64,000 nt of DNA from Pterois miles (Eukaryota; Chordata; Actinopteri; Perciformes; Scorpaenidae), in the NCBI GenBank assembly GCA_947000775.1, contig CAMQGK010000327.1, positions 14,655,501 to 14,719,500 on the forward strand. Direction: 5' to 3'. Position 1 is the first letter of the stretch. Every line of letters begins with the position of its first letter. The notes beneath the pieces are model-generated. The model made no database searches. It worked only from the letters and a program-made list of their open reading frames with translations, and had not been told where the DNA came from. A program made the translations under genes and the position numbers. Below, one piece after another: positions 1 to 12,871 of the stretch.

Positions 1-19
1 GATATATATTTACTGAATT

Positions 20-383
20 GGCTGTCAGTAGATTACAAAACTGAATTGCGATTAATCACGATTGTCCATGATTGTCCATGATCAATCGCAAGTATTCACA
101 ATTATTTTTATCTGTTCCAAATATACCTTAAAGGGAGATTTGTCAAGTATTTAAAATCAACATTGGAGTGGACAAATATAATAATGTTTGCTTTATACAC
201 AGACAGTATATACTATACTGTATATATGCATAAAGTTTCATATGATGCCACTATCTACACTCTAGCTTTAAAACTGAAGCCTCTGAAAGATCGATTATGT
301 TAGTGCATTAAAGAAATTAGTGGAAATTAGGGTTAAAGTGATTTTGCGTGAGTGCATTATTATTGCGTTAACTTTGACAGCCC
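20..383. mobile_element. Short hAT-like non-autonomous DNA transposon
   Basis: The two ends carry inverted GGCTGTCA / TGACAGCC termini, and internal ATTAATC/GATTAATC-type motifs sit next to them. A second, longer relative lies at 23305-23970. It has no coding capacity. The hAT assignment rests on the CAGGGCTGTCA-like terminus and is an inference. Confidence 0.55.
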
Positions 384-1032
384 TGATAATTTATAATTAA
401 AATAATAAGTCAACTTGGTGTAAAAAAAAATTCAAAATGAACAGGGATTACAGTTCAAGTGGAAACCTTGTTAATTCAGCAACAAATAGGTCAAAACTTA
501 AAAAAGACTCAACGTTCCAGTAAGTAATGTATATAAACATAGAATTGAATTGAATAGATTGGCCCTATTGTCGCTGGTATCCAGTAAACATTGCTAATGT
601 CAAGGCTACAATCTGGCTCGCAGCTTTCTGTGTTCACAGCCGTGTTTTCACTACAAATAGTACACATGGTAAAGCTTGATTGGCCTGCAAGGAAGCTCTC
701 AGCCAAGTCATGCTAGGTCGTTAACTATATCTTTACAGAATGATTCCCTCTTATGTCAACAACACATATTACCGTAAATGGTTGCATTTTGTATTTCAAT
801 GTTTGTGCATTGTGAGTTGCCACTGACCCATCCAAGTTGCTGTGGGAAAGCATTCGTTGGCCCTCCAGTGTCTATAGTCGTGGCTCTGTGCCCTGCAGCT
901 CCACTGACCTCCCTACGCTCCTCACAGGAAACCTCCAGGCCCCTGAGAGTCTGTGGCTGCTGCCACAGACTCTCTGTGCCAACCTGCCATTCTTCCTGCC
1001 CTGAAATAGACCCTTACTGGCACTAATCTGAT

Positions 1033-1076
<44 letters not shown>

Positions 1077-1975
1077 TATCTTGGTGAGTTGGTATAGAGC
1101 CATGCTGACTGCAGCGCATTCCCTGACTTCCTGTGGAGCCCCAGACAGCTGCATATCGATCGGCACACTGATGCATCACTTTAGCGGCCACATACAGTGC
1201 ACACTGAAACACACACAGACATACAAGCAACGCCGATTGTGCATGCATATAGACTAATGCATGATATGTGTATCTCTCTCGATTTCCTCCATTAGCCAGT
1301 TTGTAATTTCAGACAGGCCTCCATTATCAGCTGGAGTCTGCGGCTGCATCACTGATATCCGGACAGATGATAAATAGCTGACTTTAATCACAGTGACTGA
1401 AAGGGCCCAGCAGAGGATGAATGGAAGTGGACAGGCATAGTCAGATAATGGTTCGGGAATGAATGTTTATAAAATAGTATAATCACAGGTGACAAGCCTA
1501 TCACCTAACATACACATACAATCCCTTACACACACTTGTGGGCGACTTGGAGACTATGTGTGAAAATCCCACTATGCCGTGTCCTCCAGGTGCTGCACTT
1601 CACAGAGTGATATTTAAAGACAGGTTGCAGGCTAGTTGACCTAGCTGACAGTACTGTTCAGAGCAAGAAGGAGAGTCAGCGTGTCTGGAATGCCGGCCTG
1701 GGATGAGTCCTACCGACCTTTTTGAATTCCTTCCCCACTTTTAAATAGACTGGAGAGGTATGGACTTTTGAGTCTGTTGCAGTCGTGGATGCAGTATCGC
1801 TGTATCCTTTTGATGACCTTTTATGTTTGCAGTACACTCATGAATTAATTAGGTTCCACAAAGTCATCTGTTTAGGGAAAAATACCCTTGATTATTCATG
1901 TACACACATAATATATGATCAAATCTAATACAATGGATCTACTGTGTCTTAGCATAGCAAATCCAAGTAATTAAA
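384..1975. other. Intergenic, no gene seen; contains a (TG)n microsatellite at 1035-1071
   Basis: No ORF here has a recognisable domain or splice context. The only clear structure is a TG dinucleotide run of about 37 bases at 1035-1071. Its long Val-Cys/His-Thr reading frames are artefacts of the repeat. Confidence 0.6.
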
Positions 1976-2170
1976 GTTTTAAAGGTTGAGCCCGCCCAAG
2001 TATTGCTTTGTGTCAAACAACTCGTAATTTTAAAGGCTGATTCCACGCAAATACCACTTTATGTAAAACAACTTGTAGTTTTAAAGGTTTATGCCACCCA
2101 AATATTTCATTATGTCTAGTGACTTGTAGTTTTAAAGGTTTACTTCACCCAAATACTACACTGTCTGTCT
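1976..2170. repeat. 51-bp tandem repeat, about 3.7 copies
   Basis: The motif TTTTAAAGGTT recurs at 1977, 2028, 2079 and 2130 with an exact 51-base period. Each copy continues with a variable C-rich CCACCCAAATA-like stretch. A short TCTG/CT-rich run follows at 2161-2195. Copies differ by point changes, so it is not recent. Confidence 0.8.
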
Positions 2171-2630
2171 GTCTCTCTCTCGCTCTCTCTCTGTCATCTC
2201 GCAGTTCATCTGTCCGATATTCATATAAAGCATTTCTTCTTTCCGCCTGTTCAGGAAAATTGTAATTTACCACTTCTGACAGTATTACAGTTTAAATTCC
2301 AGCTTCTCTAACAATGTAGTATTTCAGGTCGTAGCAACTTTAGATGATGCAGTTGAGCTTCCAACTCCAGTGTCATTTGATCTTTAACATTTTAGGAAAA
2401 TCATTTCACCTTTCTTCATTTTCAGCAATGCTTTGCAATTAATTTCAGCTATTAGCATTCACACACATTTTCAGCAGGAAATGCATTTTCTAGTTACACA
2501 TGTTTTCTGATAGGTAAAGATGGAGGAAAAACAGAGAGGATGGTCTTGTCTCGTACTTTCGGGGTCTCTAGACACACCTGGGACACACATTGCGCATTTT
2601 GAATAATATGTCACCTTTAAATTATTTTTC

Positions 2631-3390
2631 ATTGTGTCAAGGATCAAGAAAGTTTTATTGTCGTTCCAGAACGTGTTGATCCATGAATGGGAATGAAACC
2701 TAGTACTCAGGTACCGGAATAAGAAAGCAATAATATACAATAATAATTTTAAAAGCAATAAATAGCAACTATAACAAATAAAACACATAATAAATAGTCC
2801 AAAGTGGCGTAAGTGTGAAGGGAGAACATTTAGCCAAATGGCCTCAATTGCACTTGCCCGATGCGCAGTAAGCAGCACTGTGCCTTAAGTGGCAGCTTAA
2901 CAACAACTGAACAGCAGAGTGATGCAGAGCTCAACAGCCTCTGGAGAGAAACTGTTCCTTAACCTGGTGGTTCTGGCCCTGATGATGCGTAACCTCCTGC
3001 TTGAGGGGAGAAGGCAAACAGTCCATTTGCAGGGTGAGTGGAGTCCTTCATGATGCAGGAAGCCTTTTTCCTGCACCTGCTGGTGCAGATGGCTCTGTTA
3101 GTGGGTAGGTTAATGTCCATGATCTTCTATGCAGACTTAGCCACCTGCTGCAGAGCCTTCAGGATGCGTCCCTGGGGGAACCAGTGTTGCACGATGATGG
3201 GGAAGATGAAATGTGGGTCCTAACAATCTGCGGCTTGATTTTTAGACAGTCCGGTACCCAGTTGCAAAACGATGAGCTCAGTTCATGTGATGCCAGTTTG
3301 TTCACCAGGGTTTATGGAATGATTGTGGTTAAAAGCAGAAATAAAGTCCAGGAAGAGCCTAAGTCCCTGTTCACCAAGTGACTGAGGGCC
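2631..3390. repeat. Dispersed teleost repeat (family not named)
   Basis: The text from the A-rich stretch near 2730 through the purine-rich block near 3010 resembles a highly reiterated fish repeat. A similar block (core GGCAGGAAGGATTTCCTGTA) occurs at about 55130-55260. Short ORFs in it, such as 3038-3223, are not genes. Recognition is from general familiarity, not a database search. Confidence 0.45.
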
Positions 3391-4224
3391 AGGACTTTTG
3401 ATTCAGCATGTCTCTGTGTTGAATCCTCAGTGTTTGTTTTCTGGGCTGTGAACAGCGGCAGAGGATGTGTGGATAGAACTGAAGGATTTATGCTCCCTGC
3501 AGTTACCATAGATCAGACCACAGGACAGGAAGTGTCTCAGTCTCCCTCTGTTTTGGCACATTCTCCTTCCTTTTCCTGCTCATCTCTTGGTCTTTATATC
3601 ATCCCGTTGTTCTTGTTTATCCTTGCTCTTGTTCACTTACTGAGTATCACCCTCATATCTCACCTTCAACCTCCTTTGCACACAGATAGCATTGTACAAA
3701 TCCTTACAAACCTGTGTTTACACAGACGCTTTGGTTCTACTCAGACAAGTTATTTTAATAACATGCCTACAAGTTTGTGGTTGTTTGTGTCTGTCTGTGT
3801 TTGCATACTAAGCCTATTATGATCCCAGAGCAATTCACACTTTTACTGCCCTTCAGAAAGGTGGTAATCCCTCCTGGTATGATATTACATGTTTCTAGGA
3901 AGGAGTTGAACAAGACTAGTCCTCAATGAGGGGTTGCATCTGCTAAGGGTGCTTTTTAACGGCAAAAGTGCATAGCAAGAACACAACTATTTCCCTTAGC
4001 CCCAAACCTCAATTTCAATATGATTCCAAATCCATCATTTAATATCTCTAAAAACAATACCTATTATGTTTAAAACTAAATCTTAGAGCAGGTTTTTGTT
4101 TGATTGGATGTTGACTCAGTGTTAGACTTGAAAAGTGTCCATTACCTTTAAACTAGCTATTTAAACCTGAACTTATTTTGCTGTTTTACCCTCACAGCAG
4201 TCCTACAACAATAAAAACCCTTAC

Positions 4225-4440
4225 CAAAATGAAATGTATTCCAATGTGCCATTAATATACTTATTTTGAACCAGAGTGCACTTTTCATTTCACTTATCAT
4301 ATACTTAAGTATATTTGGTTCATACTGACAAGTATACTTATAAGTATACTTGGCTTATGGGCCTATTACTTAATATGTTGATCAATATATACTTAAGAAA
4401 AGTATAATTATGAATTCTTGCCTTATAGGTTTTACAGAAC
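4225..4440. repeat. Dispersed repeat rich in AAGTATACTTA motifs
   Basis: The near-palindromic unit AAGTATACTT recurs several times. A diverged relative with the same AGTACAC/AAGTATA vocabulary is at about 60390-60760. It is non-coding. Confidence 0.45.
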
Positions 4441-5084
4441 TTGTAGTTGTGCTGACTTTCTGGTAGAGTGTGTGTTTGGAAAAGGATGTTTTGATATTAA
4501 TTTACTACAATTCATCAAGTTTCTTGATTATTTGTTCGCTGTAAAGACATGCACACAACACATTTTATTATTATTTTTTTAATCTCATCACAAATCATCA
4601 AGTAAAATAGCAAAAGAAGCAAGTGTCTTTATGTAATACATAAATCACTGGTTGTAAGTTAAAGTATGCAAAACATTCTTTCATGAAATAAAAAGCAGAA
4701 ATACTCAAGTCTTTTTTTGGCAAGTCCAAGTCAAGTTTCAAGTCTTTAACTTCAGTTGACAATAGGCCATGATAATATAACTGCCAGTGCTGTATTAAAA
4801 CTCGTAGGTGGTATTTAAAGCTCTCTGTCAATAACTACTGAATAAGGATATGTCTGTAGAGCCAGTTCCTCAGTATTCTGTGTTTACAGACTTGTGGCAG
4901 ACAAAGAGCAGATCTCTCTGTGCAGGCCAATGATGGATAATATTACAGCTCATGTTGAACAATAAATTATAGCTTGTTATGAATGTTCTGTAAAATATAT
5001 GTGGCCCAATATCACCATTACATAATTAATGGATATATTTGCTTGTTTGCCCAAACTGATATAATATAAATGAATCCCAATTCA

Positions 5085-5190
5085 CAGTTGCTGTGTGGCG
5101 GTGTTATTCCGCCTCCCTGCGGACACGTTGAAGAACCGTTTGGTGTGTTACCATCATGAAATTCCGACGAGTTTCCGGTAGGACGAATTT
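5085..5190 (+). promoter_or_regulatory. Small CpG-rich block, candidate echdc1 promoter/5' leader
   Basis: About ten CpG dinucleotides lie in roughly 100 bases, against a strongly CpG-poor surround. It ends in a donor-like TTTCCG/GTAGGA at about 5177. A non-coding first exon of echdc1 splicing to the acceptor at 6783 is possible. This is an inference; no transcript evidence is available. Confidence 0.3.
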
Positions 5191-6783
5191 CAGAGTAACA
5201 CAATACACAACTGGAAGGTTGGTGCCTAATTCTTGTTTAAATTTTGTTTGTAGTTATTAAATTGCCAGGTTAGAAATATTTTATGAAATGTATTGATTTT
5301 CTACGCTGCTCGTTTTATGCGTAACATTACGTATTAATGTTAGAAATGGACACTTAGCAAGATACAGCTCGTATGACATTCATTCTCCAAGTAACATTCA
5401 ATGGTTTACTGCAAAACAAGAGTGTAAAAGCAGTGAAAACTCTGGTGAAAGGCTACTTATGAATGTTTTTTGTATGTAGTTTGTTTCCGTATTTCCGTGG
5501 TTTCAATCTGAAAAGTGTCAAGACCTGAATGACGGATGTTTTCCATTAAAAGTGAATGTGTAGCACCTAGCTAAATATATCAACCCTCATACCCTGTTTG
5601 ATGGCTTTAACAGCCTGTTCTAGTTTTGCCTGTTTTGCCCATTTTTTAAAAAATATAATAATAACTTTCTAGATATCAGAGGTGAAGGTAACCTCCCCAG
5701 TTTATATTTTACTCAGGTCATTTTTAGTTGCTGTTAAGAGGCGCAGCTGAAAAGGTGACTGAAAACCCGAAACACCCACGCAGGTGGTTTTAATACCTGT
5801 CTGGTTACACCTGCAGGATGAAGTTGGGTGCTGTGAGTGATGTCACAAACTGTGTGTTTAGAGGCCTGATTAGACAACATAGGTGAAAACACAAGTATAT
5901 AATGGCTTTATAATAATTCCCTTCCATAGCAGCTACACCATCACTTTGATGGTGATCTTTAGGAAACACAAGCTGTTTATTCAATAGCTTTTGTGAGCTA
6001 CCAAGTACACCACAGTAGTACACAGGTGTAAATAAACTTGGAAAAAAAGTTTGGAAATTTGGTGGATTATTTCTCTGTTGTTATGATGCCAATTGGCGTT
6101 TTACGTCATTTACCTTCACAATGATGTCCAACTTGTAAGGATTATGCTTTTGTGGGATGAGCAGCACAGCTGATTATGTGGGTAGCGCACAAGTGAAACA
6201 ACGCACCATTCTGCCGTTCATGAAAACAAACAGCATGCCTATCTTGTATATTAGTTTCATACAGTCATATACTAAGTGGGATGTTGAGAAATATGAATGG
6301 ATTACATCACTGACATCCGTCGCCATAAGTATGGAGCTCAGTGTAAGTCCAGTTAGATTCTTTTAACACTTCTCCTAAGTCCTTAAGAGTTCTCCTTCAC
6401 ATCTTTCCTTGACCTCATGACGTTTTCCATCGAGGTCAAGGAAAAGTGGTTAGGAAAAGACATTAGGATATTATTTTTTGACTTTTCGTCTGCAGCCTTG
6501 GTTTTGTGGATTCTGGCCTGACTCACTGTCACAACTCACTGGGACACTTGAACACAACAGAGCCATCATTAATGTTATAAGAAAGACATGCAACATGCTA
6601 AAAAAACAATAGCTGCTGCAGTTTTCACTCAGTCAGCAGAGTATCCAGGCAATGATTCCTGTCCTAAAACTTTGTTCTCTCTTTTATGTGCCCACCTCCT
6701 TCTGTAAGATAGTAATATGTCTGAAGTCATGAAGGTAAAAGTGAGTATTTTCTCCCACATTTCTTCCCTCCATGCTGCTGCAG
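5191..6783. other. Upstream region / possible 5' UTR intron of echdc1
   Basis: There are no recognisable coding exons. Its last bases (pyrimidine-rich, ending CTGCTGCAG at 6783) form a good splice acceptor directly before the echdc1 start codon. This suggests a 5' UTR intron. A perfect hairpin lies at 6403-6444. Confidence 0.4.
6403..6444. promoter_or_regulatory. Inverted repeat with nuclear-receptor-like half sites
   Basis: TTTCCTTGACCTC at 6404-6416 and GAGGTCAAGGAAA at 6432-6444 are perfectly complementary, with a 15-base loop that contains TGACGT. The arms hold TGACCT and AGGTCA, the nuclear receptor half site. It lies about 350 bases upstream of the echdc1 start. Regulation is an inference. 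Confidence 0.4.
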
Positions 6784-6784
6784 G

Positions 6785-9111
6785 ATGGTACTGTGTGCAG
6801 TGAGGCTACAGCTCCTGAGGAATAGCAGCAGCAGCAGCTGTGGAGCCTGGGTCAGGTAAGGGAGTCTAGCCATGTTTATCACCTTGCAGGTGACAGTAAA
6901 TAAAGTCATGAATAAAAGAACATTAAGTCTACCAAGTTGAACCCACAGTATTTGTTCACAAACAGGGACAAGTCTAATAAAATGCATTCTGAGGTGCTGG
7001 TATTTGCAAAATGCCACTCTAAAACCGATAACCTCTGATTTTGATTACAGTGAGTCAGATGGTTGATTTAGTTTGTGTGGCTGTGTACTGCAGTGTGCCT
7101 CATTCAGGTAGATTTACAGAAAGGTCATGGAGTGTATAAAAAGCATCAATCCTCCTCCTGCTATCTGTGAGTGCGAGCATTGTGAGCACATCTGATCATG
7201 TAAAGACATTTAATCTTGTAAATCTACTGGTAATGTACCATATGTGTATTGTTGTAGTAGTTAAATGAATCTTCCTTTTCAAATAGTTCCTGTCTATCTC
7301 TATAAGGACTGGATACTGATCAACTGCGATTGTGTGGATTGTAATAAACTTTATAAATGTTGTTCCTCCAAGGCTGCTGCAGAGACAGAGCAGAGGTTGT
7401 GTGTACTCCAGCGTCCACGGCTTCAACCAGGAGGAGATCAGAGAGAAGCTGCAGGCCTTTCCTGGAGGCTCCATTGACCTCCTCAAACAGGAGTCTGGCA
7501 TCGCTGTGCTGACCATCAACTACCCCTCCCGCATGAATGCCTTCTCTGGTAAAGTGACTATTTAACACTATTTTCAGATTGATTAGTGCACATTTGGTAT
7601 TCTTAGGATGAAACACATTTGTACCCAAATAAATTGCACTGCGGCCCAGTTTGTTGTTTTGAGTTTTTCCTTCTTCCCAGGCAGTATGATGGTGGATCTG
7701 GAGGAGAGGGTGAGCCAGCTGGAGGGCTGGATAGACGGTAAAGGCCTCATTGTTCAGGGTGCTGCTGGAACTTTCTGCTCTGGATCAGACCTCAACGCTG
7801 TCAGGGCGATATCTAACCCACAGGTCCAACCTTTTTTTCTTCTGAGAGCTAATTTGACAAAATTAAAGTGGCAGAGAGCTTCGCATAGCGCAGAGTTGTA
7901 CGTCGCCAGTAGTAGACATAATTTCTGTGTAACTTTTGCAGCCCTTTAATGACATTTCAGCCACCGCAGCCATCGCCTCTATTATAATCTCGCCATAGGT
8001 GAAGAGCTTTTTCTGTTTCCTTAGGATGTACATCACTAGATGAAGCCTCTGTTGCTGTGTTGGCCTTCTTTATCAGTTTGGAAAACAGGGACTGTTTTTA
8101 AGTGTTGTTTTCAGCTCCTTTACCTTCTTATTTGTGTACTACTAGAAGTCACAAAGACTGGATAGAAATTTAAACAAGCAGTGAAGCTTTTGGTAGCTGG
8201 CGAACTACTTGTTGGAGACCCCTGATTTGAAATGTCTCTTCGCTGTTGCCATCTGCATACCGCTGCAGTCAATCTGCTTGCCTGCATGTCTTTACCTTTG
8301 TCTCTGCTTTCATCTTGTAGGACGGGATGAAGATGTGTATGTTCATGCAGAATGCTCTCACAAGACTACTCAGGTATTGGGCTTTCATTGTCCTCTATCA
8401 ATGCAGACTAAATCAGCAGCAACCTGTTTGGGTTGAGTTTATCAGTTCTGTGATGTGCACTACAGTATGCTGACAGAATAGTTTCCTCAGTGCAGGCTGC
8501 CTCTGATCTCTGTTGCTCTGGTGGAGGGGAGAGCGCTGGGAGGAGGTGCCGAACTCACCACCGCCTGCGACTTAAGGTAATGTTTTTTTACAAGTGGATA
8601 AAAGAAAACCCCTAGATGTCTTTAACGCTGAAGCCATTCATCCAAGGGTTTGCTGATGACCTGTTTTTTGTCTGTCATCGCTCTCTCACACAGGTTAATG
8701 GCGTCTGGCAGTGTGATCCAGTTTGTCCATAAACACATGGGCCTGGTCCCAGGCTGGGGCGGCGCCGCTCGACTAGTTCGCATTGTTGGAAGCCAGAATG
8801 CACTGAAGCTGCTTGGTGGTGCTCTAAAAGTGGACCCCAAACTTGGCCTGCAGATTGGACTGGCAGATGGAGTCCTGGAGGTCCCCCAGGCAGAGGAGGG
8901 TGCAGGGATTCTCCTACAGCGGGCTGAAGACTGGCTCAGTCGCTATACAGCAGGACCTGCCACAGTGATCCAGGCTGTGAAGAAGGTAACGTTGTCAGGG
9001 AGAGAGCTCCCTCTGTCGGAGGCTCTGAGGACTGAGAGGGATGTATTTGGGACGGTGTGGGGCGGTCCGGCTAACCTGCAGGCTCTGGCCAGTAAATCAA
9101 AACACAGATGA
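6785..9111 (+). CDS. echdc1: Ethylmalonyl-CoA decarboxylase (ECHDC1), six coding exons
   Basis: This crotonase-fold enzyme decarboxylates ethylmalonyl-CoA (and methylmalonyl-CoA) made by acetyl-CoA carboxylase side activity, a cytosolic metabolite-repair step. Exons read from GT-AG signals and phase are 6785-6855, 7373-7548, 7681-7823, 8321-8373, 8496-8576 and 8694-9111. They total 942 nt, giving 313 residues (human 307). Visible features are PGGSIDL and PSRMNAFSG near the N-terminus, FCSGSDLNAV at about 114-123, and ALGGGAELTTACDL at about 161-174; the last two form the oxyanion-hole regions. FVHKHMG, then GTVWGGPANL, lie towards the C-terminus. The start is the ATG right after the acceptor-like CAG at 6783. 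An upstream out-of-frame ATG at 6772 is removed if that acceptor is used. The exon 2 acceptor at 7372 was chosen by codon phase and by similarity to the human N-terminus; AGCAG further in is the alternative. The gene runs towards rnf146 tail-to-tail, as expected for this syntenic block. Confidence 0.93.
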
Positions 9112-9282
9112 CCTCCTAATAGCTTCTCAGATCAGCCAAGACTCTTGATTAAAACTTGTTTTAGTTCTTTGGTGTGCTGAAGACATTTACAAGTACTTTT
9201 CATGTATTAACCTGAATACTGTGTCTAAAACGTGAGACGTGATAAAGGGTTTCTTCATTGCTGGAAAGAACTACAGACTTTC

Positions 9283-9288
9283 AATAAA
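9283..9288 (+). terminator. AATAAA polyadenylation signal of echdc1
   Basis: AATAAA lies 172 bases after the TGA stop, in an AT-rich tail. It is the first good signal downstream, so the 3' UTR is probably about 200 bases. Confidence 0.6.
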
Positions 9289-9299
9289 TCAGCTGCCTC

Positions 9300-11270
9300 A
9301 TTTCCTCTTACAAACTAATAATGAGAGATCACTCGTCACATATTTTAATGGTTGCAAACTAGCAGTAGTGACATTATACCTACAAATATATAAACAGCAA
9401 CACTGATAATGTGCTTTTTTTTGGGTCATATTTTACTAATGACTCAAAACGATGGACTAAAGGTGGTTTTCTGGGATGAAAACTGAATTAACACGATTAA
9501 AACTCCCCTGTTCCTTTTGGGTCATATTTTAGAAACTGGACTGTCTGCCGCCTCCTGTTTACAACGAAACATTTATTAGTTGTGGTGCAGTGCCAGCTAA
9601 GAAAGTTATTTTACTTCATTAATACTCTGCAGACTGATCCTGTATATGAAGAATTATTTTGTTAATATGTTCCATAACCTCTGCAACAGTGAATATGCTG
9701 CATGATCCCATGGGTATTATAGTGTTATACTTTCAGCACAGATGAAAACAAGGACTTAAAGGACTCTGTTTTCCATCTTCAAAATCCCCTCTGTCCCCAG
9801 TAGTCAAGCAAATGAACTCCAGGTCCCCTGTAAATGTGATTATGGTAATGATTAGATCATGGCCAAGCTGAGCCTAACTGAGGCAGACAGATAGATACTG
9901 ACTGATGAGGTATAACAAGCAGGAGGCATCAGCATCTGAGTGATTCAGAGTAATGCTGCTGTACTTCTTTGCTCTTTATCTCAGTTTTGTGGGTTAGTTC
10001 AGCAGATCCTTCAGTCCTCTGTGCTCATGGTGTGACCTTGATCATCCCCACTCTGTTAATAATCTGCTGGGAGGCTCTTACTGTAGCTGTAGGTAATGAC
10101 ATTATTTGGCTGATTTTCAGTACTCTGTACAATAGCTCTTGTCTATGCATGTGGAAAGTTGCTGAAGCACAGGGCCAAATTAAACAGTTAAACTATGCAT
10201 ACTGGTGTTTTTTGTAAAATTTGGCACAAATTTGTAGCTCGTTTTTCATTTCACATTTAAAATTAGCCCAAGTGAGGCATTGCGAAAGCACAACAGTGTT
10301 GAAATGTGAAGAACAGGACAGATATCTGGAGGACACCAGGCCTTTATCTCCTGTTCCCCTTACAGAGGTCATGTATCCTGGCCAGACACCCAGCTGGAGT
10401 GCTGATAGCTGCGGTGGTCAGAATACCAAACACCTACAAGGTGAGCAAGGGAGGAGATGGCCTCATTATGATATACAGCACATTAACACTTGTATATATG
10501 GTCTTCAGTGACAGAAGACAAGGACGCAGTGTTGCATACTGTGGACTTTATGGATTAGTAAAAAGCAGCTATGTTCCAAATGAGATAGTTTTCCTTTTAA
10601 TTTTCAGTACATACTGCAGCTGCCCTTACAAAGCACATACTGTTGCATACAGTATACTTATAGTAGTTATAGAATAACTTTTACCCTCTTGCTAATGTTT
10701 CTGCTGTGCAAAGGATTGTGGGTCAGAATAGCCAGAAAAGTATGCTGGATGGCATACTGCAAAATGTGACTGGATGCAGGACATCCTATTATTGTTGCCA
10801 TACTGCTTCTCACATACTAGGTATTGGGACATACTAAATATTTTTGTGGCATATTAAATAGTACAGTGGTATTGGAAGTATTCTCTTGTTACATCTATTT
10901 TGGGAAACCACAATGACACAATTACTTTTACTAATTCTGCAATAAGCTGTTTTGTTCATGTCATCTGCTGAATCAGATCTTTTCTTGGATGCTTTGTTAT
11001 ACAAAGCTTTATGAATAGCTATTGAATATTTCAGCCCTGCATCAAGTGGGAAGAATGTGATTTTTTTTTCTCCCCCCTAGAAAAATGAGGTGGTAGTGTG
11101 GAGAAAAGGGGGTAAATCTTACTTACAATGGGTCCATTGATAATTCTACATATGTAACACTCAACACCTGATATAAAACTGTGTGACATACACCCTATCA
11201 GACAGTAAAAAGGCCAAAGAATATACTAGTCAGACAAGAGCACAAAATTATTTTCATTTTAAGATGATGA
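9300..11270. other. Intergenic between echdc1 and rnf146; one dispersed repeat, no gene
   Basis: Nothing coding is recognised. ORFs at 9969-10677 show no domain. The only structure is the dispersed repeat at about 10610-10880. Confidence 0.55.
10610..10880. repeat. Dispersed repeat, copy 1 (paired with 17030-17270)
   Basis: The order of short motifs is shared with 17030-17270: CCCTCTTGCTAAT-like, AGGATTGTGGGTCAGAA-like, GTATGCTGG, GCAAAATG, GGGACATACTAAAT. The two copies are in the same orientation and clearly diverged. The family is unknown to me. Confidence 0.65.
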
Positions 11271-11278
11271 AATGGCAA

Positions 11279-12871
11279 TTTATTCTTAAATTACAAACCA
11301 TGTAACAAAAAAATTGCCAAGCAAAAACTGTTACACAAACTTTATTGTTCAGAATGGAAAGTCTAAGACTGATGATGTAAGCATGTAAGAAATATAAAAA
11401 CATGACTTGAAATCTCTGCAGGATGGCCAATAGTGATGGCGTGTTCTTGTTCTCTTACTGCCTCAGACATCATACAGATTTACAACCATAAGAAACGCAA
11501 ACAAAAATTAAAAACATTGATTCAAACTCAACCCAAAAATATCAATTCTCATCATCATCCTGTCAACCAGTAGTGTTTAAATAACTCTCTCTTCAAACAT
11601 GCACAAATCACAAAACTTTAGAAACACACCAATTGAGAATACTTCAGTCGGGGACAAAAAGAATATTAATGAGGCTGCAACTTTTAACAGCTTTAAAATG
11701 AAAACACTGATACTTTAAACATTAAAATGCCAATTATTTAAAGCTGAGAAAGGTTAAAATAAATTTGATATGTACTTCTATTATGCACATTCATTTAAAA
11801 CAGGGTTTGCAATCTATGCAGATTTTAGAAGCTGTAGGTTAATTGAAATCAAATCAAAGACAAACTAATCAGCAGGTAGCCAGATAATCCTGTGAGTTAC
11901 AATGTTGTTGCATATTAAGTGTGAAATTTAAACACCCACATTGATTGAAGTACTTGTGTTTCCTTTCTTTATCTGGACAGATTTTCTTCAGTTCACAATC
12001 TATGACACATTTCCAAATGCTAACTTAAATTTCTGAATTTTTAAGGAAAGGTTTCATAATCTATTAAATCTGAAGTAAGGAAATCATATAGGTAGGGTGG
12101 AGGTTGGGGAACGAGTTATCAAAGCTTTATTTTTTCGCGAGTAGTCAGATGACTCAAGCGCCAACGAGCCCATTTCTGTGTGCTATGTTAGCTGAGAGAG
12201 TTAAAGTGTAGATGATTAGATTGCAGCGGTTCATGATAATGATAATGACACAGTTCCATTTCCAGGAGTAACATCCCCATTTATGCTTTCTGCCTGGAAC
12301 GTCACAGATCTGGCTGAGAACTCCCAGAAGCCCTCTGGATATTAGGATAATACAACTCGAAGCTACCTAGGATAGGCAGAAGCAGGGTCGCAGTCGAGCA
12401 TTTTCCCTTTTATCTTCCATTTTTGTGGAATTTAAAAGGGAAACCTGATATGCCTGCAACCAAACGGCAAAAACTGAGCAGATTGCTGGCAGCTGAACAC
12501 CATAATAAGTATGTTTACCTCACGATAGACAAGTATGAGATGTTATCATGGCTCACAACAACATGATGTATCCATCTGACTCATTACCAAGCTGTACCTC
12601 CTGTCTCAGTGCTAGAACGTTAATACTTTTCTATGTATTTGATGAGATTGACAAACAACTCAAGCAGATACAGCCAGATCCTTGTGAGCCAAATAGAAAC
12701 ATCAAATTTGGTTGTTTACCTAAAAACAAGGAGTATGTTATGTTTAATTTCTCTTTTGCCGAGCAATCCACCCACATTCGATCCGTGACAGAGTGAACGA
12801 CAGCATATAGTGAGGAATAAATTAATGAAATGGAACATAGCCATTTGATGATGATGGCGTTATTGATGACT
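11279..12871 (-). other. Probable long 3' UTR of rnf146
   Basis: The minus strand downstream of the rnf146 stop is AT-rich. Candidate AATAAA signals (TTTATT on +) lie at 11341-11346 and 11279-11284. Mammalian RNF146 has a long 3' UTR in its last exon, so a UTR of about 1.5 kb is plausible. The 82-codon + strand ORF at 12548-12796 lies within it and has no recognisable domain. Confidence 0.4.

Noticed and set aside
5156..5260. Short ORF starting MKFRRVSGRTNF as an alternative N-terminus for echdc1
   Set aside because: Splicing from its GTAGGA donor to the exon at 6784 would put the known echdc1 frame out of phase.
12548..12796. 82-codon + strand ORF near the rnf146 stop
   Set aside because: No recognisable domain, no splice context, and inside the presumed rnf146 3' UTR.
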